A stretch of 64,000 nucleotides of DNA, taken from DTWD01 sp963662965 (GTDB taxonomy: Bacteria; Acidobacteriota; Vicinamibacteria; Vicinamibacterales; UBA8438). The notes beneath the pieces were generated by a model. It had not been told where the DNA came from. It did no database searches and worked only from the letters and a program-made list of their open reading frames with translations. Below, piece by piece: positions 40,705-49,769 of this stretch. The position numbers and the translations under genes are program-made. Location of the stretch: positions 2,542,001-2,606,000 of the forward strand of contig OY759970.1 in assembly GCA_963662965.1 (NCBI GenBank). The letters are read 5' to 3'. Numbering within the stretch: position 1 is the stretch's first letter; every line of letters begins with the position of its first letter.

Positions 40705-42158
40705 GCGTGCGGCCTTCGTGGGGGCTCAAGGCTCAAGGCTCAGGGCGTAGGGCTCAGGGGGCTGGCGCTCGGGCGAGTGCCAGCCTCGCGTTCGCATTGT
40801 CTCTGGTCGCCCTCGGATGTGGCGGCGAGCTGCCGACCATCGTCGATGGCGACTTGGCGTTCGTCAACGTCCACGTACTGCCGATGGACGGGCAGGGCGA
40901 GCCGATCGTCGAACGACAGACGGTCGTGGTCGAGGGGGGACGAATCGCGTCGATCGGCGACGCGGATCGCGTCGAGTCGGCCGAGGGCATGCAAGTGATC
41001 GACGCCGACGGGCACTATCTGATGCCTGGGCTGACGGAAATGCACGGGCACCTGCCGAGCCCGCGCATGAGCGATGAGGACATCGGCAACCTGTTGTTCC
41101 TCTACATCGCCAACGGCGTGACCACTGTGCGCGGGATGCAAGGTGATCCGTCACAGTTCGCGTTGCGGAGCGCGATTGAGCGGGGCCGCCTGCTCGGCCC
41201 GCGCCTCTATCTCGCCAGCGTCTCGATGAATGGGTCATCCGTGACGACGCCGGAGGAGGCCGCTCAGCGCGCGAGGGAGTACAAAGTCAACGGCTACGAC
41301 TTGATCAAGACCCACGAAGGCCTGAGCCTCGAGTCGTTCGATGGGCTGGCCGCCACGGCGACCGACGTCGGGATTCCGTTTGGCGGGCACGTGTCGGACG
41401 ACGTCGGCCTTCGTCACGCGCTGGCGTCTGGTCAGGTGTCGATTGACCATCTCGACAATTACGTCGAGGCGCTTGCGCCGGAAGATGAGCGGCCGGACGC
41501 GGAGCGCGGTCTGCGCGGGGTCGGGGCGTTGCTCGACCACCTAGATGAAGCTCGTATTCCGGAGCTGGTTCGGGCGACGGTCGATGCCGACGCCTGGGTG
41601 GTGCCGACGATGGTGCTCTGGGAGACGGCGTTCTTCAACACGCGCGGGTCGGTCGACGTGCTGCCCGATCGCCCTGAAGTCCGCTACATGCCGCCTGAAA
41701 CGGTCGACCGCTGGCGCCAGTCGGTTGATATGCGGCTCGGCGCCAGCGACGTCGAGACGAATCGCCGCGTCGCGGCGCTTCGCCGGCGCATTCTCAAGGC
41801 ACTGCACGACGGTGGCGCCAACATCGCACTCGGCACCGACTCGCCTCAGATCTTCAGCGTGCCGGGCTTCGCGATGCACCATGAGATGGCGCTCTACGTG
41901 GAGATCGGCATGACACCATACGAGGTGCTCGAGATCGGAACGCGGCGCCCGGCCGAGTACTTCGACGCCACGGATGAGTTCGGGATGGTCGCGGTCGGGC
42001 GCCGGGCTGACCTGCTCCTGCTCACCGCGAATCCGCTGGACGACATCGGGCATGTGCGCAGCCGTGCGGGCGTCATGATCAATGGTCGCTGGATACCGAC
42101 GGATGAGGTCGACCGGCGGCTGCGAGACATCGCCCTTTTTTACGGGAACGAGCCTTAA
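40701..42158 (+). CDS. Secreted metal-dependent amidohydrolase family protein
   Basis: A 485-residue amidohydrolase-fold protein. After a possible lipoprotein signal (Leu-Val-Ala-Leu-Gly-Cys) come the family opening Gly-Gly-Arg-Ile-Ala-Ser-Ile-Gly, the metal site Met-Pro-Gly-Leu-Thr-Glu-Met-His-Gly-His, a central Ile-Lys-Thr-His and Gly-Gly-His, and the late Gly-Thr-Asp-Ser metal ligand. It resembles imidazolonepropionase/prolidase-type periplasmic amidohydrolases. The GTG start overlaps the MaoC gene by 4 bases; a heptamer array lies in codons 8-19. Inside an otherwise CoA-type operon it seems out of place. Confidence 0.78.
   Translation: MSVRPSWGLKAQGSGRRAQGAGARASASLAFALSLVALGCGGELPTIVDGDLAFVNVHVLPMDGQGEPIVERQTVVVEGGRIASIGDADRVESAEGMQVIDADGHYLMPGLTEMHGHLPSPRMSDEDIGNLLFLYIANGVTTVRGMQGDPSQFALRSAIERGRLLGPRLYLASVSMNGSSVTTPEEAAQRAREYKVNGYDLIKTHEGLSLESFDGLAATATDVGIPFGGHVSDDVGLRHALASGQVSIDHLDNYVEALAPEDERPDAERGLRGVGALLDHLDEARIPELVRATVDADAWVVPTMVLWETAFFNTRGSVDVLPDRPEVRYMPPETVDRWRQSVDMRLGASDVETNRRVAALRRRILKALHDGGANIALGTDSPQIFSVPGFAMHHEMALYVEIGMTPYEVLEIGTRRPAEYFDATDEFGMVAVGRRADLLLLTANPLDDIGHVRSRAGVMINGRWIPTDEVDRRLRDIALFYGNEP
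40724..40758 (+). repeat. Five heptamers inside a coding start (GCTCAAG-type)
   Basis: Units gctcaag, gctcaag, gctcagg, gcgtagg, gctcagg repeat every 7 bases inside the first codons of the amidohydrolase. Because 7 is not a multiple of 3, gain or loss of a unit would shift the frame. The same motif type lies before the gene at 5365. Confidence 0.6.
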
Positions 42159-42161
42159 ACG

Positions 42162-43559
42162 ATGTCCATAACGAAGCCGAAGCCGACGTCGACTCCTGCC
42201 GCCACGCGTCTCGCCGCGTTCGTCTCGTCGGCGAGTGTGCCGGACGCCGCCCGCGCCGCCGCCCGGAATGCGGTGCTCGACACCGTCGGCGTGATGCTGG
42301 CCGGCGCTCGGGAGCCGGCCGCGCAGATCGTCCAGCGCGTCGTGCAGGCAGATGGCGGCCGTGGGCCGAGCAGCATCTTGGGCGCGTACGCCGCCGCCGG
42401 ACCGTCCTCCGCCGCGCTGGCCAACGGGACGGCGGCGCACGCCCTCGACTTCGATGACATGTGCTGGGTGACGCTCGCGCATCCGAGCGCCCCCCTCGTG
42501 GCCGCCGGTCTGGCGGTCGGTGAGGCGGTCGATGCCTCCGGTCGTATGCTGCTCGACGCCTACGTGGTCGGCTTTGAGGTCGAGGCGGTGTTGGGTACCG
42601 TCATGAACCCGACCCACTATCAGCACGGGTGGCACTGCACGTCGACCATCGGCACCATCGGTGCCGCGGCGACCGCGTCCCGTGTCCTCGGTCTCGATGC
42701 CGAGGCGACGGCGCGCGCCTTGGCGATCGCAGCCTCGGAAGCGTCTGGTCTCAAAGAGAATTTCGGGACGATGGTCAAGCCGCTTCAAGGCGGTCTCGCG
42801 GCCCGGAACGGCGTGCTGGCCGCGCTTCTCGCGAAGGAGTCGTTCACGGCATCCGAGCGTGCCATCGATGGGCCGCAGGGATTCCTCGTGGCGATGCAGA
42901 GTGCGGGGACGGACCTCGCCGCCGGTCTCGACCAGCTGGGTCGCCAGTGGGAGATTGTCAACGGTGGGATCACCGTGAAGTTGTATCCCTCGTGTGCCGC
43001 GACGCATCCGACGATCGATACGCTCCTCGACCTTCGACGCGCGGAGGGCCTCAGCTCGGCGGCGGTCGACACCGTCGCCGTCGACGTGGATCCGGTCACG
43101 CCGACCGTCTTGATCTATGATCGGCCCGCAACCGGGCTCGAGGGCAAGTTCAGCTTGCACTATTGCGTCGCCGCCGCATTGGCGCTCGGCCGTGTCGGTA
43201 TCGAGGCGTTCGAGCCGGAGGCGATGCGTGCACCCGCCGTCGAGCGTCTCGTGTCGCGCGTGACCATGCGCGTGGACGAGGGTCTCGGACGCGACGCCCC
43301 ACCGCTGACCCAGGCCCGCGTCACGGTTCGCTTAGGGGATGGGCGGACGATCGAGCGGTTCGCCGACGGCGCCCGAGGATACCCTCGGAAGCCGGCCACC
43401 CGAGCGGAGATCGACGAGAAGTTCATCGGATGTGCACGTCGGGTCGCGTCTGCAGACGCGGCCGCCGCGGCGCTCGCGTATCTTCGGGATCTCGATGACG
43501 CGACGCCGGTTCGGGGTCTCGCGCCAACCCTGACCACCCCGTCCCCACAGCCAGTGTGA
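42162..43559 (+). CDS. MmgE/PrpD family protein
   Basis: A 465-residue protein of the MmgE/PrpD (2-methylcitrate/cis-aconitate decarboxylase fold) family. Typical blocks are Ala-Leu-Asp-Phe-Asp-Asp-Met, Pro-Ser-Ala-Pro-Leu-Val-Ala, Trp-His-Cys-Thr-Ser-Thr-Ile-Gly, Phe-Gly-Thr-Met-Val-Lys-Pro, and Lys-Leu-Tyr-Pro-Ser-Cys-Ala-Ala-Thr-His. Members include dehydratases, decarboxylases and, in the Pseudomonas itaconate cluster, an uncharacterised member at the same place. It starts 3 bases after the amidohydrolase and is followed by CitE. Confidence 0.85.
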   Translation: MSITKPKPTSTPAATRLAAFVSSASVPDAARAAARNAVLDTVGVMLAGAREPAAQIVQRVVQADGGRGPSSILGAYAAAGPSSAALANGTAAHALDFDDMCWVTLAHPSAPLVAAGLAVGEAVDASGRMLLDAYVVGFEVEAVLGTVMNPTHYQHGWHCTSTIGTIGAAATASRVLGLDAEATARALAIAASEASGLKENFGTMVKPLQGGLAARNGVLAALLAKESFTASERAIDGPQGFLVAMQSAGTDLAAGLDQLGRQWEIVNGGITVKLYPSCAATHPTIDTLLDLRRAEGLSSAAVDTVAVDVDPVTPTVLIYDRPATGLEGKFSLHYCVAAALALGRVGIEAFEPEAMRAPAVERLVSRVTMRVDEGLGRDAPPLTQARVTVRLGDGRTIERFADGARGYPRKPATRAEIDEKFIGCARRVASADAAAAALAYLRDLDDATPVRGLAPTLTTPSPQPV

Positions 43560-43575
43560 CGCCCGGCGCTGAGGT

Positions 43576-44430
43576 ATGACACAACCATTTCGGGTCCGAC
43601 GCAGCCTGCTGTTTGTGCCGGCCGTTCGTCCCGACTGGTATCCGAAGGCACTGGCGACCGGAGCGGACGCCGTCTGCATCGATCTGGAAGACGGCGTGGC
43701 GTTTGGCGCGAAGGACGAGGCTCGCGAGTTGGCGCTCGCGCTCTTCGCCGACCGCGCCCGCACGCGCGCGGAGGTGAGCCTTCGTATCAACGACCCGAAG
43801 ACCGACCTTGGCCAGCGCGACCTTGAAGCGGTTCGTCGGTCTGGCATCCGTCCTGATGCCTTGATGCTGCCGAAGTGTGAGGGGCCGGATGAAGTCCGTG
43901 AGGTCACGAACGCACTCCGCGATGCGTCGCCGACGCTGCCGCTCATCGTCATGGCCGAGACGGGGCGCGGGGTCGCCGCGGTGGATGCGATTGCCACCGC
44001 CACGCTGAACGTCGCCGCCGTGTTTTTCGGCGCCATCGATTACGCCGCTGATGTCGGATGCGCCGTGGAGTGGGATGCCGTGCTCTTCGCCCGGTCGCGT
44101 GTCGTGCTGGCGGCTGCGATCGCTGGCGCGAGTGCGATCGACTCGCCGTTCATGGATGTGCCTGCGCTCGACACGCTCGCCGACGAGTGCCGCCGCACGC
44201 AGGCGCTCGGGTTTGTGGGCAAGGCGGCGATCCACCCGACGCAGGTGGCGGTTATTCAGCAGGCGTTCTCACCGGCCGACGCAGACGTCGCCTGGGCGCG
44301 CGAGATCGTCGACGCCTACGAGCGCCACAAGGGCGGTGTGCTACTGGTTGACGGCAAGCTGATCGAGCGCCCGGTGATCGCGTCGGCGAAGCGCGTCCTC
44401 GCCCTCGCAACCAAAGTCAGACGGGGCTGA
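43576..44430 (+). CDS. CitE-like CoA-ester lyase, citramalyl-CoA lyase candidate
   Basis: A 284-residue HpcH/HpaI-type TIM barrel of the CitE group. Arg-Ser-Leu-Leu-Phe-Val-Pro-Ala, Asp-Leu-Glu-Asp-Gly-Val (Mg region), Ala-Glu-Thr-Gly-Arg-Gly (metal Glu) and Gly-Ala-Ile-Asp-Tyr-Ala-Ala-Asp-Val are present. In the itaconate pathway the last step is citramalyl-CoA to pyruvate and acetyl-CoA, done by such a lyase (Ccl). The last residues Val-Arg-Arg-Gly and the stop come from the start of a triple-hairpin element, so the original C-terminus may have been altered. Confidence 0.85.
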   Translation: MTQPFRVRRSLLFVPAVRPDWYPKALATGADAVCIDLEDGVAFGAKDEARELALALFADRARTRAEVSLRINDPKTDLGQRDLEAVRRSGIRPDALMLPKCEGPDEVREVTNALRDASPTLPLIVMAETGRGVAAVDAIATATLNVAAVFFGAIDYAADVGCAVEWDAVLFARSRVVLAAAIAGASAIDSPFMDVPALDTLADECRRTQALGFVGKAAIHPTQVAVIQQAFSPADADVAWAREIVDAYERHKGGVLLVDGKLIERPVIASAKRVLALATKVRRG

Positions 44431-44511
44431 CTGCCCCGCGCCCCGTCGCGGTCACTCGCCGGGGGCCCCATGGCCCCGCTCCCTGCCCGCGGGGCGCGCT
44501 GTGCGCGCCCT
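44417..44511 (+). repeat. Triple-hairpin dispersed element, copy 4, between convergent genes
   Basis: First stem GGGGCTGACTGCCCC and third stem GGGGCGCGC-TGT-GCGCGCCC are intact; the second stem is diverged but keeps an inner GGGGCCCC/GGGGCC-type hairpin. The element supplies the stop of the CitE gene (44428-44430) and ends at the stop of the radical SAM gene (44510-44512) coming from the other side. Confidence 0.82.
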
Positions 44512-45997
44512 AACTCGCCTGCACGGCTGCCACCGGCGCCGGGGTTTCTTCAGGACCGGCCGCCGGCGTCACTGGAGCGGGCAACGGGTAGGGTGCGGCC
44601 TGATGGGCGGTGGTACGTCCTTTTCGCATCGCTTCGGCGCGATCGTGAGCGAGCATGTTCTGGATGAGCGGCAGATAAAACGCCCCATCCCCTTCGATGG
44701 TGACGAACGCGTCGTCGATCGCCGCCCAGTTCATCTCAACCAGCGTCCGCCAGATCACCGCGTGTTCCTCGATGACGTCGCACGCGAACAACGACCCGTA
44801 TCGGCGGCGGTCCACGGACAGTCCCTGAAGCTCTTGGAACAGCAGATGGAGTCGGAGGTCGGTCTCCGAGTAATGAAACCCGCGCATGACTGGAAAGCGG
44901 CCGGCGTCAATGTCGCGAAAATAGTCGTTGACGTGCACGTGGTTCATATACGCCGAGCCGGGCAAGGCGGGTGTTCCAAAGAAGAACGAGATCCCGGCGA
45001 AGCCCCAGCCCCACGCGTCGTAGCCGATGAGCTGGCCTTCGTCCTCCTGAAACGGCTCTCGGAACAGCTGTTCATACAGGTACGTACTCGGTAGCGGACC
45101 GGTGCGCTCGAAGTCGTACGGCGTCACCTGTCTGAAGCCCTCGGACTCCAAGAAGGCCTTGCCGATTCTGTACATCTCGAGGTTCTGCTCGGTCGACGGG
45201 AGGGCCCCGCGCCGATTGCGCGAGAAATCGGTGCGGCCGGCGACATTCAGTTCGTAGTGAGTGATGTGGCTGATGCCGGTCTCGACGACGGCACGCAGAT
45301 CGCGCACCATGTGGTCGATCGTTTGATTGGGCCAGCCGAAGATGAGGTCGATGCTGACCGGCAGCTCCAACGCTCGACACGATTCGAGCGTTCGAAAGAC
45401 TTGGTCAGCCGTCTGCTTGCGGCCGCTCGCCTGGATGAGCTCGTCATCGAGCTGTTGCACGCCCATGCTGACGCGGTTGATGCCGCAGGCTTTCATCGCC
45501 GCGAGTTTCTCGCGGCTGAACGTTTGTGGAATCCCTTCGAGGGTCACCTCGATGTGTGGTGGGATCTCGAACAGACCGCGCACCAGATCCATCAGCGTCG
45601 CGTATTGGTCGGCCTTGTACAGATTCGACGTTCCGCCGCCGAAGTAGACGCTCGCCAACTCGGCACCCTCGAGATGCGGGCGGAACATCTCACCCTCGCG
45701 CTTGAGATAGTCGAGGTAGACGTCGAGCTGGTGACGGTCCCGATACACCTCACTCGGAAAGAGGCAGAATCCGCATCGGTCGGGGTTGGTGGGGAGGCAG
45801 TACGGCGTACCGACGTACAGATTGATCCGCTTGCGCACCGACGCGCAGGCATCCCGCCGGTTCGCCATGACGGCCGGGATCGACACATTCTGGTCGAGCC
45901 AGAAGAGCGGCGACGGGTGACCGTGGAGAACCTTGTTGCTCTGGCGACGCTGCCGGTGTTTGTCGATGTAGGCGCGGACCTGTCGTACGTCACGCAT
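44510..45997 (-). CDS. HemN/HemW-like radical SAM protein with unusual cysteine spacing
   Basis: A 495-residue radical SAM protein. The cluster motif reads Cys67-x7-Cys75-x2-Cys78, not the usual Cys-x3-Cys-x2-Cys, although neighbours fit a HemN-like enzyme: Tyr-Phe-Gly-Gly-Gly-Thr-Ser, Thr-Leu-Glu-Gly-Ile-Pro, Arg-Val-Ser-Met-Gly-Val-Gln-Gln and Asp-Leu-Ile-Phe-Gly-Trp-Pro. Coproporphyrinogen-type or heme-chaperone chemistry is likely but not proved. The C-terminal third is long and ends in a Pro/Ala-rich tail. Not part of the CoA operon, since it is convergent with it. Confidence 0.8.
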   Translation of the reverse strand: MRDVRQVRAYIDKHRQRRQSNKVLHGHPSPLFWLDQNVSIPAVMANRRDACASVRKRINLYVGTPYCLPTNPDRCGFCLFPSEVYRDRHQLDVYLDYLKREGEMFRPHLEGAELASVYFGGGTSNLYKADQYATLMDLVRGLFEIPPHIEVTLEGIPQTFSREKLAAMKACGINRVSMGVQQLDDELIQASGRKQTADQVFRTLESCRALELPVSIDLIFGWPNQTIDHMVRDLRAVVETGISHITHYELNVAGRTDFSRNRRGALPSTEQNLEMYRIGKAFLESEGFRQVTPYDFERTGPLPSTYLYEQLFREPFQEDEGQLIGYDAWGWGFAGISFFFGTPALPGSAYMNHVHVNDYFRDIDAGRFPVMRGFHYSETDLRLHLLFQELQGLSVDRRRYGSLFACDVIEEHAVIWRTLVEMNWAAIDDAFVTIEGDGAFYLPLIQNMLAHDRAEAMRKGRTTAHQAAPYPLPAPVTPAAGPEETPAPVAAVQAS

Positions 45998-46112
45998 AGT
46001 GGATAAGGCTTCCCCAGTCCACGTTCCAATGTCGTAGGAGCAATTCGTAAGTGGCGCGAACGCGGGCGTTTGGTGCGATTGTCGGCGGTTGCCGGGAGGA
46101 TGTCAAGGCACG

Positions 46113-48722
46113 CTAGCGAACGTGCGCGAGGACCCCGTGGTGGTAGTTGAACTCGATGTCAGTCGGTTCGGCCGGAAGCGGGATCTCGACGGACACCTCG
46201 GGCTGATCAACCCAGACGCGCCTGAGGATCGGCGCGTGGTCCTCGAATTCCACCCGCAGGGGTACCGCCATCTGGAACCCACGGGGCACGTTCTCTTGGC
46301 GAATGCGGCCGTGCAGCACGAACGGGGCAGCGCTGTCGCGGAGCGGCGACACCTCGAGGTCGGGACGGTACGTGGGTACATCGACGCCGTAGACCCACTG
46401 GTCGAAGAACCAATCCATCGGCTCACCGAACGCCGCGGTCACCGCCTCTTCAAACGATTGGGTGCTGGCGACGCCGCCGTGATGGGCTTGGGCGAATCCC
46501 CGCATCAGCTGACGGAAACGCTCGTCGCTACCAGTCTCGAGATCCAGCAGCAGCATACGGAGCATGTGCAGGATGAAGGCCCCTTTTTCGTACACGATGA
46601 GCCGATAGTCAAACGGCGTGTCGATCGTCCTGAGTCGGTACCCGACAACCAGCGGTCCCGATTCGTTCCCGTCACTCTCGCGGATGACCGCCGGGCGGAA
46701 CCCGTAGTGCTTCAGTCCGATGCCCTGACCGACGTTGACCTCGCCTAGGACGTCAAGGCGCCAGGCATCGAGCATCCGCTGGAATTGGTCTTCGTCCTCG
46801 AGCCCGACCAGAGCGTAGAGGGCGGCCGCGTAGTGCGCGAATCCTTCGGAGATCCATTGGTCGCGGTAATCCTCCCAATCGACACTCGCGCCCCACCACT
46901 GATGGGCGACCTCGTGCGACCAGAACAACTCCGCCTCACCCGTGTGCAGCGGGCCAAACGCCCCAAAGGTCAGCAGCACCAACCCGGGAAACGCCTGGCC
47001 GCCCGTCCCCGGGGTTTCGGTCACCAGAAGCGAGTCGAATGGAAACGGTCCGAAGTAGTCGACGTACGTCCGCAGTGACCCAACGAGGTCCTCAAGCGTC
47101 CGCTCGCGGCTGCCGGGCGAGAACCCCGGGTGATTGTGGTCGGCGTAGACTGCCACATCTGGGAGGCCGTCGTGCCGTGCCTCCTCGACGTCGAAGCGCC
47201 CGAGATGGAACGCCATCGTGCCACGCACCGGCGTCGGCACCACCCATCGCATGATGCGCGTGCCGTCATCGACGTGTTCGTCGCGCAGCGTGCCTCCACT
47301 CGCGATCCGGTAGCGCTCGGGTACGCGAAACGTGAGATCGAGACGGCGCTTTCGATTGTCCGGGTGACGCGGAATCCAATTCACCGTGTCCTTGAGGACG
47401 TAGCCCCGGCCTCCGCGTAGGCGCTCGACCGGTTCGCCTTCGTAGGCGATCTCGAGGACGAAACGCTGTCCGCGCTCGACCCACCGCGGCAGCAACACCG
47501 TGAGCCACGGTTCGTGGAGGTCGTCCTCCATGCGACGCTCATGGGTCTCCTGCACGTAATGCAGCGCTTCACCGGTGAGTGGTCTCGGCTCGTCCGCGGC
47601 GGCATCGTCGCCCGGCGCCGCCGCCAGTAGCGTGACCTGTCCCAGGTCGTCGACGTCGGCCGGCACGCGTGGTCGCCACCGGACGTCGGTCACGTTCGTG
47701 AACGGCGAGACAAGAAGCCGCACCGATGCGAGCGGCTCGAGCGGCTCGACGGCCAGCGCGGTCGTGGCCATGGCGTCGCCGTTGCCTTCGATGGCGATAT
47801 CGACATCGACGCGCGACACCGCAACCTGGGGCGCCCAGCGTTCGTGCTCTGGCGTGAGGACGCGGACCGAGAGGCCGTAGTCGCGCGCGCTCCACTCGTC
47901 GTCATTCGTGTCAGCGTCAGCATCAGGCGACTCGACCGGTCCATCGACCTCGGGGTCGCGTGGAAATCGCGTCGGGACTTCGCCGCCGGGAAAGTTGTCC
48001 AGCGCATGAAACGACATCCAGACGTCAGTCAGGTCATGGCGGCGTTCGAAGCGTGCCACCCGTACTTCCTCCCTCTCGCGGGGTTCGACCTCAATCGAGA
48101 ACCAATCGTGGTCGCGCCCATCGATCTCAGCATAGAAATACGGTCGCGTCGGAGTGGGGAGCGATGAGCCGACGGTCTCGGGCCAGAGGTCCGCGAGCAC
48201 CCGGCTGTCAGGATTTGCCAGTTGATCTTCGAGGAGCGCCTCGCGCCGGTCCTCGATCAGGTCGGCCGCTTTGTTGGCTGCTCGCCCCGGTGTGGCATCG
48301 GCGAGCGCGCGAAGTCGATCGGAAACATCGCCGGTCGTCCAGAACACGAATCGGTCGAATTCTTCGTCGAGATAATCCGCATCGATGAGCTTGCGGAGCT
48401 GCTGCAGCTCGACGCCGTCCGGCGGAAACGCGCGCACGCGACCGCGCCCGAGGTACACCGCGATCGGCGATCGGCCGGCCACGGGCGGCGTGAGATACAG
48501 GTCGCCGTCCGCCAGCTCGAACGTGAATCGATCGAGCTCCAGCACTCCAGCCCGGATGTGACCGGCCGGTTGCGGTTCCGCGTCGAGTAGCTCGTCGTAG
48601 AGGGCGGGCGCCCCCAGACCGTCCTCGTCGTCGTCGGGCGACACGTGGCCGACCACGACGGCGACGGCGGTCAGGGCCGCCAGCGGCGTGAGCACGGCGC
48701 GGAGCGGCAGCTGATACGGCAT
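46113..48722 (-). CDS. M1 family zinc aminopeptidase-like protein
   Basis: An 869-residue protein with an N-terminal hydrophobic segment that may be a signal or anchor (about 8-24). The first 500 residues form beta-rich domains. The zinc peptidase core has His603-Glu604-Val-Ala-His607 and Glu626 in Trp-Ile-Ser-Glu-Gly, the exact His-Glu-x-x-His-x18-Glu of M1. The usual Gly-Ala-Met-Glu-Asn exopeptidase motif is replaced (Gly-Thr-Gly-Gly-Gln-Ala-Phe-Pro), so it may not be a simple aminopeptidase. Likely extracytoplasmic. No operon partner; the ADOP remnant begins at its other end. Confidence 0.85.
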   Translation of the reverse strand: MPYQLPLRAVLTPLAALTAVAVVVGHVSPDDDEDGLGAPALYDELLDAEPQPAGHIRAGVLELDRFTFELADGDLYLTPPVAGRSPIAVYLGRGRVRAFPPDGVELQQLRKLIDADYLDEEFDRFVFWTTGDVSDRLRALADATPGRAANKAADLIEDRREALLEDQLANPDSRVLADLWPETVGSSLPTPTRPYFYAEIDGRDHDWFSIEVEPREREEVRVARFERRHDLTDVWMSFHALDNFPGGEVPTRFPRDPEVDGPVESPDADADTNDDEWSARDYGLSVRVLTPEHERWAPQVAVSRVDVDIAIEGNGDAMATTALAVEPLEPLASVRLLVSPFTNVTDVRWRPRVPADVDDLGQVTLLAAAPGDDAAADEPRPLTGEALHYVQETHERRMEDDLHEPWLTVLLPRWVERGQRFVLEIAYEGEPVERLRGGRGYVLKDTVNWIPRHPDNRKRRLDLTFRVPERYRIASGGTLRDEHVDDGTRIMRWVVPTPVRGTMAFHLGRFDVEEARHDGLPDVAVYADHNHPGFSPGSRERTLEDLVGSLRTYVDYFGPFPFDSLLVTETPGTGGQAFPGLVLLTFGAFGPLHTGEAELFWSHEVAHQWWGASVDWEDYRDQWISEGFAHYAAALYALVGLEDEDQFQRMLDAWRLDVLGEVNVGQGIGLKHYGFRPAVIRESDGNESGPLVVGYRLRTIDTPFDYRLIVYEKGAFILHMLRMLLLDLETGSDERFRQLMRGFAQAHHGGVASTQSFEEAVTAAFGEPMDWFFDQWVYGVDVPTYRPDLEVSPLRDSAAPFVLHGRIRQENVPRGFQMAVPLRVEFEDHAPILRRVWVDQPEVSVEIPLPAEPTDIEFNYHHGVLAHVR

Positions 48723-49751
48723 GATGCGACCATTATCGCTCCCAGAGCTGGATCAAACCCGCAACTTTTACCGTGACCTCGTCGACCGCGCGAAGGCGCT
48801 CCCCGGCGTCACCAACGTCACGCTGGCGAGCTCGGTGCCGCTCAATCCGGATGGGATTAGTGTCACGCGGGTGATCCCCGACCGCTTAGAGTTTCCGGAA
48901 GGGCAGGACAGTGTGTCTGGTCTCGGGTGCCGTGGTGGACGAGCACTACTTCGACACGATGCAGACCGAGGATCGTGCGTGGGCGGGCATTCACGGTCGA
49001 CGATACGGACGAGACGCGTCGCGTGGCGATCGTCAACGAGACGTTCGCCCAGCGGTACTGGCCCGACGAGGATCCGATCGGCAACCGGCTCACCTTGCCC
49101 GCCTCGCCAGGACCGCTTCTCGAAATCGTCGGGGTAGCCAGAAACGGCAAGTACAACTTCATCGCTGAGCCGGCGACGGCGTTCTTGTATCGCCCGTTTG
49201 CCCAGAGCGAGCGCACGGAGATGTCGGTGCTGGTGGAGGTTGCGGCCGGTAACCCCGTAGCGTTGGCAAGACCGCTCGGCGAGCTCGTCCGGAGCCTCGA
49301 CCCGGAGCTTCCGGTGTTCAACCTGCGAAGCCTCTCAGATCTCTATGAGGAGCGTGCGATCGGCGTGCCACGATTCATTCTTCAGCTCATTGGCACGCTG
49401 GGGTGGACTCGGGCTCTCGCTGGCGCTGGTCGGCCTCTATGGCCTCGTCGCCTACACGGTGGCGCGGCAGACGCGCGAGATCGGCATTCGCATGGTGATA
49501 TCGGCGCGACGCGCGGCGCCGTGCTGAGGCAAGGATTCCTGCTGGCCGCCATCGGGGTCCTCATTGGTGGCGCGGCGAGCGCGGTGGCGGCGCCCCTGCT
49601 GCTGAGGCTTCTCAGCGGCATCGCGGTGCCGAGCCTCATGGCACCGCTGGCCGCCCCGGTGCTCCTGATCGTCCTCAGCCTGGCGGCGAGCTACGTCCCG
49701 GCGCGCCGGGCGTCGCTGCTGGACCCGGCCCGGACGCTGCGGGCCGAGTAG
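48721..49751 (+). pseudogene. C-terminal remnant of an ADOP/MacB-type permease
   Basis: The sequence encodes the last third of an acidobacterial duplicated orphan permease: Val-Asn-Glu-Thr-Phe-Ala-Gln-Arg-Tyr-Trp-Pro, Leu-Asp-Pro-Glu-Leu-Pro-Val-Phe-Asn-Leu, Gly-Leu-Val-Ala-Tyr-Thr-Val-Ala-Arg-Gln-Thr-Arg-Glu-Ile-Gly-Ile-Arg, and a final Pro-Ala-Arg-Arg-Ala-Ser-x-Leu-Asp-Pro-Ala-Arg-Thr-Leu-Arg. Coding moves between frames at about 48905, 48975, 49400 and 49510, so at least four frameshifts. The first two thirds are missing. A second fragment of a similar gene is at 57139-57260. Confidence 0.8.
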
Positions 49752-49769
49752 CGTCGCGACTTCTTCGCG

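Noticed and set aside
41541..43160. Long minus-strand frame of 539 codons antisense to the amidohydrolase and MmgE/PrpD genes
   Set aside because: The translation is Arg/His/Asp-rich without any recognisable pattern, and the plus-strand genes have clear family motifs. High GC content produces long antisense frames.
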